In this document: positions 8,054 to 16,650 of the stretch, piece by piece
Position numbering within the stretch: the stretch's first letter is position 1
Layout of the letters: every line of letters begins with the position of its first letter
Assembly (NCBI GenBank): GCA_902783785.1
Contig: CACZSH010000057.1
Location: 1 to 32,000 of the forward strand
DNA length: 32,000 nucleotides
Direction: 5' to 3'
Source: an uncultured bacterium
GTDB taxonomy: Bacteria > Cyanobacteriota > Vampirovibrionia > Gastranaerophilales > Gastranaerophilaceae
Program-made: the position numbers and the translations under genes
The notes under the pieces: generated by a model
Database searches by the model: none
Seen by the model: the letters and a program-made list of their open reading frames with translations, nothing else
What the model was told of the DNA's origin: nothing

Positions 8054-8372
8054 TTTAGTATTTAATATCACTTTATTCCATTATTTAATTCTGGCTCTAA
8101 TACTCTTTACCATTGGCCTTTTAGGTGTAATTTTATCAAAAAATATAATTAAAGCTTTAATTTCTGCTGAATTTTTGATATCAGCTGTTAATATAAATTT
8201 TGTTGCTTTTGCTTTTTTTGTTGATAGTGCTAAATTGACTGGTTTTATTTTTTCAATTTTTACTATCGCAATTGGTGCTGTTGAACTAGCTATTGCTTTT
8301 GCTATTTTTTATCTGTTATTTAAAGAGAAAAAAACAGTTAATATTAATGATTATAAGGAGTTAAAAGGATAA
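8046..8372 (+). CDS. nuoK: NADH-quinone oxidoreductase subunit K
   Basis: A 108-residue membrane subunit with three transmembrane helices, related to MrpC/MnhC. Both buried glutamates needed for proton transfer are present: E42 in ALISAEFLISAVN and E80 in GAVELAIAFAI. The ATG at 8046 is preceded by AAGGGGAAACGAA and gives the normal family length. A longer frame starting at 7995 would add 17 residues encoded within nuoJ and is unlikely. Its last base is the first base of nuoL. Confidence 0.95.
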   Translation: MANLVFNITLFHYLILALILFTIGLLGVILSKNIIKALISAEFLISAVNINFVAFAFFVDSAKLTGFIFSIFTIAIGAVELAIAFAIFYLLFKEKKTVNINDYKELKG

Positions 8373-10231
8373 TGGAAATTTTTATACAAAATATTGGTTT
8401 AACTGTTTTATTTCCGCTTTGGTGTTCTGTTCTAATATTTCTTGGCAACTTTTTAAGTATACTAAAGTCAAAAAAAATTATACTTTCTCTAACTTTATTA
8501 TCTACTACATTTGGCTTAATTACATCGCTATTTACATTTTTTAATGCGATGGTTACTGAGAATTTTGTATTAGAAAATACATTTAAATTTTTATCAGTTA
8601 ATAATTTTATCCTTGAATTAGGGACATATATTGATTTAACATCATCATTTATGCTTTTAATTATTTTTACGGTTACGCTAGCAGTACAGATATATTCTTA
8701 TTCTTACATGTATAATGATGCAAGTTTTTCAAGATTTTTTGCTTTAATGAACTTTTTTACGTTTTCAATGAGTGCTCTAGTGCTTTCTCCTAATCTTTTT
8801 CAGATATATATATGTTGGGAATTGGTAGGAGTTTCAAGCTATCTTTTAATATCATTTTGGTTTCATAAAAATGCTGCATCTAATGCAGGTAAAAAAGCTT
8901 TCGTAATGAATAGAATCGGTGATATGTGCCTATTAGCAGGAATAATTTTATCTTCCATAATTATTTACAACTATTCAGGTCAAACTGATTTTGCAGATAT
9001 TCCGTTTAGTAGTATTGATAAAATTGCTGCTTATCTTTTTACGTATACATCTGAGCCAATTTTTATAATAATTTGTGTATTGTTAATTTTGGGTTCTATT
9101 GCAAAATCTGCACAATTTCCACTTCATACCTGGCTACCTGATGCAATGGAAGGCCCTACTCCTGTTAGTGCATTAATTCACTCTGCAACTATGGTAGCTG
9201 CCGGTGTATTTTTAATTGCAAGATTATTTCCTATATATTATCAATCAAGTTTTGTAATGAATTTTATAGTAATTATTGGTATAATTTCTGCACTAATTGG
9301 TGCATTTTGTGCAATAACTTGCAGGGACATTAAAAGAATTCTTGCTTACTCTACATCCTCTCAGCTAGGTATTATGTTTATTGCACTAGGTTCAGGAGCT
9401 TTAACTGCAAGTATGCTTTATTTAGCGACACATGCCTTTATAAAGTCCATGCTATTTTTGTGTGCAGGCCTAATTATGTCATTGTATCTTGGTAAAACTG
9501 ATATTGATAATTTTGGTGGACTAAAAAAACATATGAGTTTAATTGCATATATTTTTCTAATTGGTGCCTTTTCATTGAGTGGAATTCTATTTTCAGGGTT
9601 TGCATCTAAATCTTTAGTTTTCCATCATTTATTTGAAACGCACAGTTATTATATTATTTTATCACTGCTTGTTATTTCATTTATGACTGCATTTTACATT
9701 TTTAGAATGTATTTTCTTGTATTTGAAGGTAATTCCCATACGTCAGATAATAAAAAATATAGCCATGTTATGGTTGTTCCAATTCTTTTTCTGTGTGTAA
9801 TAACATTACTTTTAGGCTTTTTCTTACCCAAAATGTCAACATTAAAGTACGAACTTATTCCTGTTACTACTGAGCTGGTTGCAATTCTTTTAGCATATTT
9901 ATTTTACGTTAAATTTGTAAATATGCTCCCTAAATTGCCAATTTTATATAATTTGTCTTATAATAAGCTGTATATCGATAATTTCTACGATTTTATTACT
10001 CAAAAATTATATTTAGGGATTTGTAAAACAGCTAATTTTATTGATGACTATATTTTTGACGGAACTGTATTTGTAACTGTTTTTCTTACAAAATTAAATG
10101 CTTGGCTTAATTCAAAATTTCAAACAGGTAGTGTACAGTCTTACATTTCATATTCGTTTGCAATTTTAGCTTTAGTATTAACCGGTTTTTGTTTAGTTTA
10201 TTCTTTGGTAGCGTATTTTGCTGAGGTGTAG
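8372..10231 (+). CDS. nuoL: NADH-quinone oxidoreductase subunit L (antiporter-like)
   Basis: The distal proton-pumping subunit, 619 residues, with about 15 transmembrane helices and the C-terminal lateral helix. Key charged residues are in place: the Glu of YICWELVGVSSYLL (helix 5), the Lys of GSIAKSAQFPLHTWLPDAMEG (helix 7) and the conserved PVSALIHSATMVAAG and AYSTSSQLG segments. The C-terminal 100 residues (YNKLYIDNFYDF and on) match the NuoL-specific lateral arm, which separates it from NuoM and NuoN. The start ATG overlaps the nuoK stop. AAGGAG and AAGGAT lie just upstream. Confidence 0.97.
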   Translation: MEIFIQNIGLTVLFPLWCSVLIFLGNFLSILKSKKIILSLTLLSTTFGLITSLFTFFNAMVTENFVLENTFKFLSVNNFILELGTYIDLTSSFMLLIIFTVTLAVQIYSYSYMYNDASFSRFFALMNFFTFSMSALVLSPNLFQIYICWELVGVSSYLLISFWFHKNAASNAGKKAFVMNRIGDMCLLAGIILSSIIIYNYSGQTDFADIPFSSIDKIAAYLFTYTSEPIFIIICVLLILGSIAKSAQFPLHTWLPDAMEGPTPVSALIHSATMVAAGVFLIARLFPIYYQSSFVMNFIVIIGIISALIGAFCAITCRDIKRILAYSTSSQLGIMFIALGSGALTASMLYLATHAFIKSMLFLCAGLIMSLYLGKTDIDNFGGLKKHMSLIAYIFLIGAFSLSGILFSGFASKSLVFHHLFETHSYYIILSLLVISFMTAFYIFRMYFLVFEGNSHTSDNKKYSHVMVVPILFLCVITLLLGFFLPKMSTLKYELIPVTTELVAILLAYLFYVKFVNMLPKLPILYNLSYNKLYIDNFYDFITQKLYLGICKTANFIDDYIFDGTVFVTVFLTKLNAWLNSKFQTGSVQSYISYSFAILALVLTGFCLVYSLVAYFAEV

Positions 10232-10232
10232 T

Positions 10233-11744
10233 ATGGAATATTTATCATTAAATCTATTAATTTTCTCACCATTAATAATTGCAATATTATTTTTCTTGCC
10301 TATATTTAACACAAAAGAAGTTTTTATAAGAAGATTTACAAAAACATTTATGGGTGTACATTTTGTCTACGCACTATGTTTTTGGATATTTTATAATCCG
10401 GATGTAAACTTTTTTGATGAATTATTCTTGTTTGGGCAGAGTGGTGTTCAATCCCTAGGGATAAGATCGGCTTTTGCTATTGATGGATTATCCTTAGTAA
10501 TGGTTACTTTGACATCATTTTTATTTTTTATGTCTGCAATTTCAAGTAAAACTATTATTCGACACAGACAAAAGCTGTACTATGGATTACTTTTGCTTCT
10601 TGAAACCTCTGTTTTAGGAGTGTTTACTTCATCTGATATTTTCATATTTTTCTGTTTCTGGGAATTAGAACTTATACCAATGTACTTCCTGATAAGCTTA
10701 TGGGGTAGTGGTAGAGCACAAAAATCAGCAATGAAATTCCTACTTTATACATTCTTTGGAAGTTTGTTTTTATTACTTGGAATATTATTACTAAGTTACT
10801 ATAGTGATACTTTAAATTTTCAAATGAGTTCATTATTTGCAGATATAAATGTTGTTGACAAATTACCTATAAATATACAAATTTTAATTTCAATACTACT
10901 GATGATAGGTTTTTTTGTAAAACTCCCAATTATTCCACTTCATACTTGGCTTCCAAATGCACATTGTGATGCTCCAGCTCCTATCAGTATTTTACTTGCT
11001 GGATTATTACTAAAAATGGGTGCATATGGATTTATTAGATTTAATATTTTATTACTTCCTGATGCATTTAAGATTCTTGCTCCATTTTTAATTGTATTTG
11101 CAGTTATAAATATTATCCACGCAGGATTATGTGCTTACAATCAAGACGATATTAAAAAGATAATTGCCTACTCAAGTATTTCTAATATGGGTATTGTATT
11201 GCTTGGACTTTGTACAAATAACGAAGAAGGTGTTACTGGTGGTATTGTACATATGGTGTCTCATGGTTTGATATGTGCTGGATTGTTTATGATTGTAGGA
11301 ATTATTTATAATAGAACAAAAACTCGTGATATAAAAGCTATTTCTGGACTTGGCACAGTAATGCCTAATCTGATGGGTTTTACTGTTATGTTTTCTTTTG
11401 CTGCTATTGGTGTTCCTTTGCTGATTGGTTTTGTCGGAGAATTTTTAACATTTTGGGGCGCATTTTCTGTACAGTACGATTCTTATATATTTCTTCCAAC
11501 TGTAATAATATTTGCTATTTTTGTTTTGGTTATAAGTGCAGCATATATGTTTAAATTTGTACATAGAATATTTTTTGGTAGTATAGATAACTCTTGGGCA
11601 ATTTTGAAAGATTTGACAGCTCATGAATTTATAGTTTTATCTTCTATATTGTCTGTAATTGTATTTTTTGGTATAAATCCAATGAGTTTGATAGATGTTA
11701 TAAACCCAATTGTTGAAGTTATTGTTGAAAGTGCAGGGATATAA
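10233..11744 (+). CDS. nuoM: NADH-quinone oxidoreductase subunit M (antiporter-like)
   Basis: The middle proton-pumping subunit, 503 residues with about 14 transmembrane helices. Signatures are CFWELELIPMYFLISLWG (helix 5 Glu), FVKLPIIPLHTWLPNAH (helix 7 Lys), PAPISILLAGLLLKMGAYG (helix 8 Lys) and LIGFVGEFLTFWG (helix 12 Glu). All are intact, so proton translocation through this subunit should work. I chose the ATG at 10233 because GAGGTG sits 4 bp upstream. A TTG at 10218 would add five residues without a ribosome site. It starts 1 bp after nuoL and ends on the nuoN ATG. Confidence 0.97.
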   Translation: MEYLSLNLLIFSPLIIAILFFLPIFNTKEVFIRRFTKTFMGVHFVYALCFWIFYNPDVNFFDELFLFGQSGVQSLGIRSAFAIDGLSLVMVTLTSFLFFMSAISSKTIIRHRQKLYYGLLLLLETSVLGVFTSSDIFIFFCFWELELIPMYFLISLWGSGRAQKSAMKFLLYTFFGSLFLLLGILLLSYYSDTLNFQMSSLFADINVVDKLPINIQILISILLMIGFFVKLPIIPLHTWLPNAHCDAPAPISILLAGLLLKMGAYGFIRFNILLLPDAFKILAPFLIVFAVINIIHAGLCAYNQDDIKKIIAYSSISNMGIVLLGLCTNNEEGVTGGIVHMVSHGLICAGLFMIVGIIYNRTKTRDIKAISGLGTVMPNLMGFTVMFSFAAIGVPLLIGFVGEFLTFWGAFSVQYDSYIFLPTVIIFAIFVLVISAAYMFKFVHRIFFGSIDNSWAILKDLTAHEFIVLSSILSVIVFFGINPMSLIDVINPIVEVIVESAGI

Positions 11745-13189
11745 TGAATTCTACATATGATATTTTAAATATTTTTATTCCTAGTGTAATATTGTTAATT
11801 ACAATTGCAGTGCATACTGTTTTGTCACTGCTAAAGAATAATATTAATTACTACAAAATTTCTAAGTGGATATCTTTTTCAGGCTTAATATTATCACTTA
11901 TTTCTGTGTTTGATGTACAATTTGAACCAATCTATTTTGCATTTTCTGATGCAATTGTTTCGAATACATATACGATATTTATTCAGTCGGTTATACTGGT
12001 ATCTGCTATAATTTGTGTACTATTAACTAAAAAAATTATCGCTTCCAGACGAAACAATGCGTTTACATTTCATATTATATTTTTAAGTGCAGTTTTAGCA
12101 TCTATGATATTGGTTTCAGTTAATGACTATTTAACAATGTTTATATCTATGGAATTACTTAGTATTGCGTGCTTCTTTTTAATTAGTTTTAACAAGGGCT
12201 ATATTTCAAAAGAGGCATCGCTAAAATATATCTTTACTAATATCATTGCGTCATCTGTGTTTCTACTTGGAGTTTCGTATTTATACGGAATCACATCATC
12301 TGTAAATTTTTCAGAAATTAATGAATTTTATATGCAGCATACAGCCGAGTGGATGTATACAATTTCAATATTATTTATAGCCTCTGGTTTGTTGTTTAAA
12401 TTAGCAGTTTTTCCATTTGCTAATTGGATTTTAGATATTTACGAAGGTTCTTCGACCTCTGTTGCTGCATTTTTATCTGTTATTCCGAAAGTGGCTGTTT
12501 TGGGTTTGTTGTGCAGATTATTGGTATTTAATTTTAGCTATAGTTTTGAATTTCCTCTGATATTACTAATATTTGCTTCTATAACAGCAATATGGTCAAA
12601 TTTAATTGCAATCAGACAAAGAAATATTAAAAGATTATTGGCTGCTAGTTCATCTGCTAATGCATCATATATGCTTTTTGCTGCAAGTTTAGTGAGTGTA
12701 TATAATATTTCAACAGTTATATTTTATTTAATAACATATGTTTTAATGAATTTAGGTGTGTTTTCAGCCGTTATATTGCTTGAAAATTCTGCATTTTCCA
12801 ATAAATTGTATGAATTTAAAAATTTTGCATATACAAATCCATTATTTTGTTTTGCATTTCTTGTTTCATTGTTAGGACTTGCTGGTATACCGTTAACATC
12901 TGGTTTTATAGCAAAAATTTATTTACTCTCAGCTATTGCTAAGTCAGGCTTAATATTTATGCCATTTTTACTTGTCCTTGTAATAGCAATGGTAATAGCA
13001 ATGTTTTATTATGTTAGAATAGCAAAACTTATGTTCGAAAAAGACGAAACAAAGGATGAAAAATTTGTTATATATAAAACTGAATCGGCAAGCATTATTT
13101 TATATTTATGTGCAATATTTACAATTATAATTGGTATCATTCCTGATAAAATTATCGAAATATGTAAAATAATTGCATACAATATTTAG
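11744..13189 (+). CDS. nuoN: NADH-quinone oxidoreductase subunit N (antiporter-like)
   Basis: The third antiporter-like subunit, 481 residues with about 14 transmembrane helices. The helix 5 Glu (ISMELLSIACFFLISF), helix 7 Lys (LLFKLAVFPFANWILD), helix 8 Lys (VAAFLSVIPKVAVLG) and helix 12 Lys (GIPLTSGFIAKIYLLSA) are all present. Sequence identity is lower than for NuoL and NuoM, as is usual. It is the last gene of the operon. Its stop codon overlaps that of the convergent small exported gene, and no terminator hairpin fits between them. Confidence 0.95.
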   Translation: MNSTYDILNIFIPSVILLITIAVHTVLSLLKNNINYYKISKWISFSGLILSLISVFDVQFEPIYFAFSDAIVSNTYTIFIQSVILVSAIICVLLTKKIIASRRNNAFTFHIIFLSAVLASMILVSVNDYLTMFISMELLSIACFFLISFNKGYISKEASLKYIFTNIIASSVFLLGVSYLYGITSSVNFSEINEFYMQHTAEWMYTISILFIASGLLFKLAVFPFANWILDIYEGSSTSVAAFLSVIPKVAVLGLLCRLLVFNFSYSFEFPLILLIFASITAIWSNLIAIRQRNIKRLLAASSSANASYMLFAASLVSVYNISTVIFYLITYVLMNLGVFSAVILLENSAFSNKLYEFKNFAYTNPLFCFAFLVSLLGLAGIPLTSGFIAKIYLLSAIAKSGLIFMPFLLVLVIAMVIAMFYYVRIAKLMFEKDETKDEKFVIYKTESASIILYLCAIFTIIIGIIPDKIIEICKIIAYNI

Positions 13190-13512
13190 TAATCACTGTA
13201 TCCAGGATAAGGCTTAATTTCATGTCTTAAGAATTGACTTGTATCAGATGATGGGTCAAAATAATAAATAATTGGCTTTATAAGCTTAAAAAGAGGAATT
13301 TTATAAATGGGATCTTCTGCTGCATGATAATCATAAGGCTCACCATTTGACCGAGCTTGGATTTTATTATACATTTCAACAAAATCAGGTGAATAACCAT
13401 AATTAATCATTGCTTCTTCAGAATATACTTCCTCCTGAGTTGTATAAGCAAATGATATATGAGAAACTGAAGCTAGCAATATAGTAACTAATAATAAAAT
13501 AAGTTTTTTCAT
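13186..13512 (-). CDS. small exported protein, unknown function
   Basis: A 108-residue protein with a clear signal peptide (MKKLILLLVTILLASVSHISFA, cleavage before YTTQ). The mature part is about 86 residues, rich in Tyr, Pro and Asp, with no motif I recognise. The ATG at 13510-13512 is preceded by GAGG at 6 bp. An in-frame TTG 12 bp upstream is less likely. It lies 34 bp downstream of ispG on the same strand, and TATAAT at 13524-13529 could give a private promoter, although that would start transcription very close to the ribosome site. The export signal and the absence of a lipobox suggest a periplasmic or secreted location. A lineage-specific protein is likely. Confidence 0.7.
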   Translation of the reverse strand: MKKLILLLVTILLASVSHISFAYTTQEEVYSEEAMINYGYSPDFVEMYNKIQARSNGEPYDYHAAEDPIYKIPLFKLIKPIIYYFDPSSDTSQFLRHEIKPYPGYSDY

Positions 13513-13546
13513 GTTAAACCTCAATTATATAATAAACTATTTTGTA

Positions 13547-14608
13547 TCATTGTTCAAGATTTTCATATATAATCTGTTCAAGTTTATCTAATAGTTCCGA
13601 TTCAGGAACACGAGCGATAATTTCACCTTTTTTAAAAATATAACCTTCACCAATTGCCCCTGCAATACCGAAATCAGCATGTTTAGCCTCTCCTGGTCCA
13701 TTTACCGGACAACCCATTGTCGCAATAGTTATGGGTTTATCAAGATTTTTAAACTTATCTTCAACTTTTTTGGCTAAACTTATTAAATCTATTTGGGTTC
13801 TACCGCATGTTGGACATGAAATAAAATTAACTCCACGAGTACGTAGATTAAGAGATTTTAAAATTGCATAACCGGCTTTAACTTCTTCTATTGGATCTTC
13901 TGTTAAAGAAACACGTATAGTATCACCAATACCCAGTGAAAGTAATGACCCAATTCCTACAGATGATTTAATTAAACCTCCCTTAAGTGTACCTGATTCA
14001 GTTATTCCTAAATGTAGCGGATAGTCATATTTTTCTGAAAAAAGCTTGTACGCTTCTATAGTAGTGAGTACGTCAGAAGATTTTAGAGAAATTTTTATTT
14101 TATCAAAATTCATATCTTCTAAAATTTTTATATGTCCTTCAGCACTTGAAACAAGCTTTTCTGCTAAAGATAAGTCGTTGTTACTTTGTAGTTTTTTTTC
14201 CAGTGATCCAGCATTAATACCAATACGGATAGGTGTGTTTTGTTGTTTTGCTAACGTAACTACTTTTTCAACATATTCACGCTTACCAATATTTCCAGGA
14301 TTTAAGCGTAAAGCAGAAACTCCATTATTAATACATTGGATAGCTAATCTATAATCAAAATGAATATCAGCAACAACCGGAATTTTAGAAAGTTTTACAA
14401 TTTCCTTGATAGCAGCAGCGGCATCAGTATTTAAAACCGCAAGCCTAATGATTTCGCAACCAGCATCCGTTAATCTATCAATTTGATTCATTGTTGCTTT
14501 TATGTCACGTGTATCGGTATTACACATTGATTGAACAGAAATTGGTGCATTACCACCAATTTTTACGTTTCCAATTAATAATTCTTTAGTTTTTCTTCTT
14601 TTTATCAT
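13547..14608 (-). CDS. ispG: 4-hydroxy-3-methylbut-2-enyl diphosphate synthase (IspG/GcpE)
   Basis: Iron-sulfur enzyme of the MEP isoprenoid pathway that converts MEcPP to HMBPP in the cytoplasm. The 353-residue length is that of the compact bacterial form. The TIM-barrel half starts with IGGNAPISVQSMCNTDTRD and contains VADIHFDYRLA and ALRLNPGNIG. The C-terminal half carries the 4Fe-4S ligands in ISCPTCGRTQ and ATMGCPVNGPGEA, followed by DFGIAGAIGEG. No Shine-Dalgarno precedes the ATG at 14606-14608. Instead an extended -10 (TGCTAAAAT) ends 6 bp upstream, which predicts a leaderless message. The gene diverges from the phosphoesterase across only 39 bp. Confidence 0.97.
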   Translation of the reverse strand: MIKRRKTKELLIGNVKIGGNAPISVQSMCNTDTRDIKATMNQIDRLTDAGCEIIRLAVLNTDAAAAIKEIVKLSKIPVVADIHFDYRLAIQCINNGVSALRLNPGNIGKREYVEKVVTLAKQQNTPIRIGINAGSLEKKLQSNNDLSLAEKLVSSAEGHIKILEDMNFDKIKISLKSSDVLTTIEAYKLFSEKYDYPLHLGITESGTLKGGLIKSSVGIGSLLSLGIGDTIRVSLTEDPIEEVKAGYAILKSLNLRTRGVNFISCPTCGRTQIDLISLAKKVEDKFKNLDKPITIATMGCPVNGPGEAKHADFGIAGAIGEGYIFKKGEIIARVPESELLDKLEQIIYENLEQ

Positions 14609-14614
14609 AAAATA

Positions 14615-14623
14615 ATTTTAGCA
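14615..14623 (-). promoter_or_regulatory. extended -10 promoter of ispG, leaderless type
   Basis: Read on the minus strand, TGC then TAAAAT, followed by exactly 6 nt and the ispG ATG. The TGn extension can replace a -35 box, and no good -35 is seen. Initiation 7 nt after the box would fall on the A of the ATG. Confidence 0.55.
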
Positions 14624-14647
14624 CTTAAATATAAAAAGAGGTAATTT

Positions 14648-15379
14648 ATGAAAATAGCTGTTATATCCGATATTCATGGTAATTTATATGCATTAGAAAA
14701 AGTTCTTGAAGATATTGAGCATGAAAAATGCGATAATATATTTTGTCTTGGGGATTTAGCAATGGCTGGTCCGGAACCTGATAAGACGGTATCACTTGTA
14801 AAGCAGATGAATTGGGATATTATTCAAGGTAATACAGATAAAATGATTGTTGAATTTACTGATAAAATATATGATTCTTTAAAAGGCTCTATCCCTATAA
14901 TGGCAAATGCTCTAAAGAATGATGTTGAAGTCATAAGTAAGGATAATAAAGAATTTTTAAAAAATTTGCCAGAAAATATGGAAATAACAATAAGTAAAAC
15001 ACCAATATTGCTTGTCCATGGCTCTCCACGAAAGAATAATGAAGATATTTTACCTGATTTACCACTGGATGAAGTTGAAGAAATGGTTTCAGATACAGAT
15101 GCACGACTTATTCTTTGTGGTCATACTCACATTCCGTGCGGTTATCAGACAAATACCGGTAAAACAGTTGTAAATGTGGGAAGCGTTGGAAGACCTTTTA
15201 CAGAAAAACCTGAAGCTTGCTATGCAATTGTTTCAATAGATGATATTGGTTTTGGTGTTGAACACAGATTTGTTGAATATGATTATCATGCTGCGGCAGA
15301 TGTATTGTCTAAAAGAAATTTTGATGGCGCAGATAAATTGTCTAAAATCCTTATAAAACCTGAATTGCGACATATGTAA
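14648..15379 (+). CDS. YfcE/MJ0936-type metallophosphoesterase
   Basis: A 243-residue calcineurin-like phosphoesterase with a two-metal active site. All five family motifs appear in order: SDIHGN, CLGDLAMAGP, QGNTDKM, LVHGSP and CGHTHIP, followed by VNVGSVGRPF, which is typical of the YfcE/MJ0936 branch. Members hydrolyse phosphodiesters. The cellular substrate cannot be read from sequence. There is no signal peptide, so it is cytoplasmic. GAGGTAA lies ahead of the ATG. It is one of the few first genes in the window with a strong ribosome site, unlike its divergent neighbour ispG. A 50-bp gap with its own promoter separates it from the next gene. Confidence 0.88.
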   Translation: MKIAVISDIHGNLYALEKVLEDIEHEKCDNIFCLGDLAMAGPEPDKTVSLVKQMNWDIIQGNTDKMIVEFTDKIYDSLKGSIPIMANALKNDVEVISKDNKEFLKNLPENMEITISKTPILLVHGSPRKNNEDILPDLPLDEVEEMVSDTDARLILCGHTHIPCGYQTNTGKTVVNVGSVGRPFTEKPEACYAIVSIDDIGFGVEHRFVEYDYHAAADVLSKRNFDGADKLSKILIKPELRHM

Positions 15380-15394
15380 CCAAACATAAAAATT

Positions 15395-15423
15395 TTCACT
15401 AAAGTTGTTTATTATTGTATAAT
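15395..15423 (+). promoter_or_regulatory. promoter of the MnmC2-like gene, leaderless type
   Basis: TTCACT (15395-15400), 17-bp spacer, perfect TATAAT (15418-15423), then 6 nt and the ATG at 15430. No Shine-Dalgarno is present. The predicted transcription start coincides with the start codon. Confidence 0.6.
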
Positions 15424-15429
15424 TATGAA

Positions 15430-16650
15430 ATGGTCAACTTTAATGCAAAATTTACTAATGATGGCTCGGTAGGGTTATATTCTGAACAAATAGGTGATAT
15501 CTATCACTCGATTTATGGTGCGCTGTCTGAAGCGTATGAAAAATTTATTTTCCCTGCTAATCTTGATGAATTTTTAAATACTCATGATGAAATTAAAATT
15601 TTAGATTTATGTTACGGACTTGGATATAATTCAAAATCTTTTTTAAATTTTTATTTTAATATTTATAGTAAAAAAAATAATTTTATTCCGCATTTAAATA
15701 ATTATATCAATTCGATATATACCAATAATATTTGCAATAAAATTTTTCATAAAATTACTTTGCATGGAGTGGATATTGATAAAAATTTATTAAAATTATC
15801 ACCACTAATTTCTCATAAAAAAAAATTTATAAATACAAAAAAAAATATGAATATTTTTTCAAAAAAAAATTTATTTAATTCTAGAAAATTTTTTATAAAA
15901 GATTATATAAATATTTTTATATTTTTAAATTTATTAGAATTATATAAAAAAAATTATATTGATAAAGACTTACATGAAATTTTAGCTAATAATAGTAATA
16001 AAAAATTTTTTACTCTAAATTTAGCCTATTTAATAAAAAAATTTGATTTAGAGGGGTATGAACTATCTCAGTATGAATGTTTATTAGCTTTGTTACATAA
16101 TATATATTATAAGTATATATCAAATAGTTATAAAAATGCCTTAAAATTGTTTAAAAACGAAAATATTAAATTTAGACTCTATAATCAAGATGCTAGATCT
16201 TTTATAAAAAGCACTGACTTAACATATGATTATATATTTTTAGATGCTTTTTCACCCACTAAGGCTCCTAATTTATGGACTGCAGAATTTTTTGGTAATT
16301 TATACAATCATCTTTCTGATGATGGAATGATTTTGACTTACTCAAATTCAGCCTCAATAAGAAATGCATTTTTAAAAAATAATTTTTACATAGGTAAGAT
16401 TTTTAATAAATATGAAAATAGATTTACTGGTACAATTGCCACAAAAAATGAATCTCTTATAAAGCACAAACTTGATAATTTTGAAATTGGATTACTAAAT
16501 ACAAAAGCTGGGATTTGTTACCATGATAATGCGGAATTAACTTTAGATGATAAAACAATTTTACTAAATAGAAAAATTGCATGTGAAAATTCTAATTTAA
16601 TTTCTTCTACAAAGTATAAAAAGGAGTATAAATGTTCTATGATGTTGTAA
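15430..16650 (+). CDS. MnmC2-like (DUF752) tRNA wobble-uridine methyltransferase
   Basis: A SAM-dependent methyltransferase resembling the N-terminal (MnmC2) half of E. coli MnmC, which methylates aminomethyl-uridine-34 to mnm5U in certain tRNAs. The start region FTNDGSVGLYSEQIGDIYHS resembles the family's N-terminus. ILDLCYGLGYN (57-67) is the SAM loop, HGVDID (112-117) is the acidic strand, and YIFLDAFSPTKAPNLWT (268-284) with YSNSASIRNAF is the family signature. Between strands two and four (residues about 118-245) lies an unusually long insert rich in Lys, Asn, Phe and Ile, encoded by extremely AT-rich DNA with A-tracts. The ATG at 15430 is chosen because -10 spacing and family start agree. 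A TTG at 15415 lies upstream of the -10 box. It overlaps the next gene by 19 bp. Confidence 0.75.
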   Translation: MVNFNAKFTNDGSVGLYSEQIGDIYHSIYGALSEAYEKFIFPANLDEFLNTHDEIKILDLCYGLGYNSKSFLNFYFNIYSKKNNFIPHLNNYINSIYTNNICNKIFHKITLHGVDIDKNLLKLSPLISHKKKFINTKKNMNIFSKKNLFNSRKFFIKDYINIFIFLNLLELYKKNYIDKDLHEILANNSNKKFFTLNLAYLIKKFDLEGYELSQYECLLALLHNIYYKYISNSYKNALKLFKNENIKFRLYNQDARSFIKSTDLTYDYIFLDAFSPTKAPNLWTAEFFGNLYNHLSDDGMILTYSNSASIRNAFLKNNFYIGKIFNKYENRFTGTIATKNESLIKHKLDNFEIGLLNTKAGICYHDNAELTLDDKTILLNRKIACENSNLISSTKYKKEYKCSMML

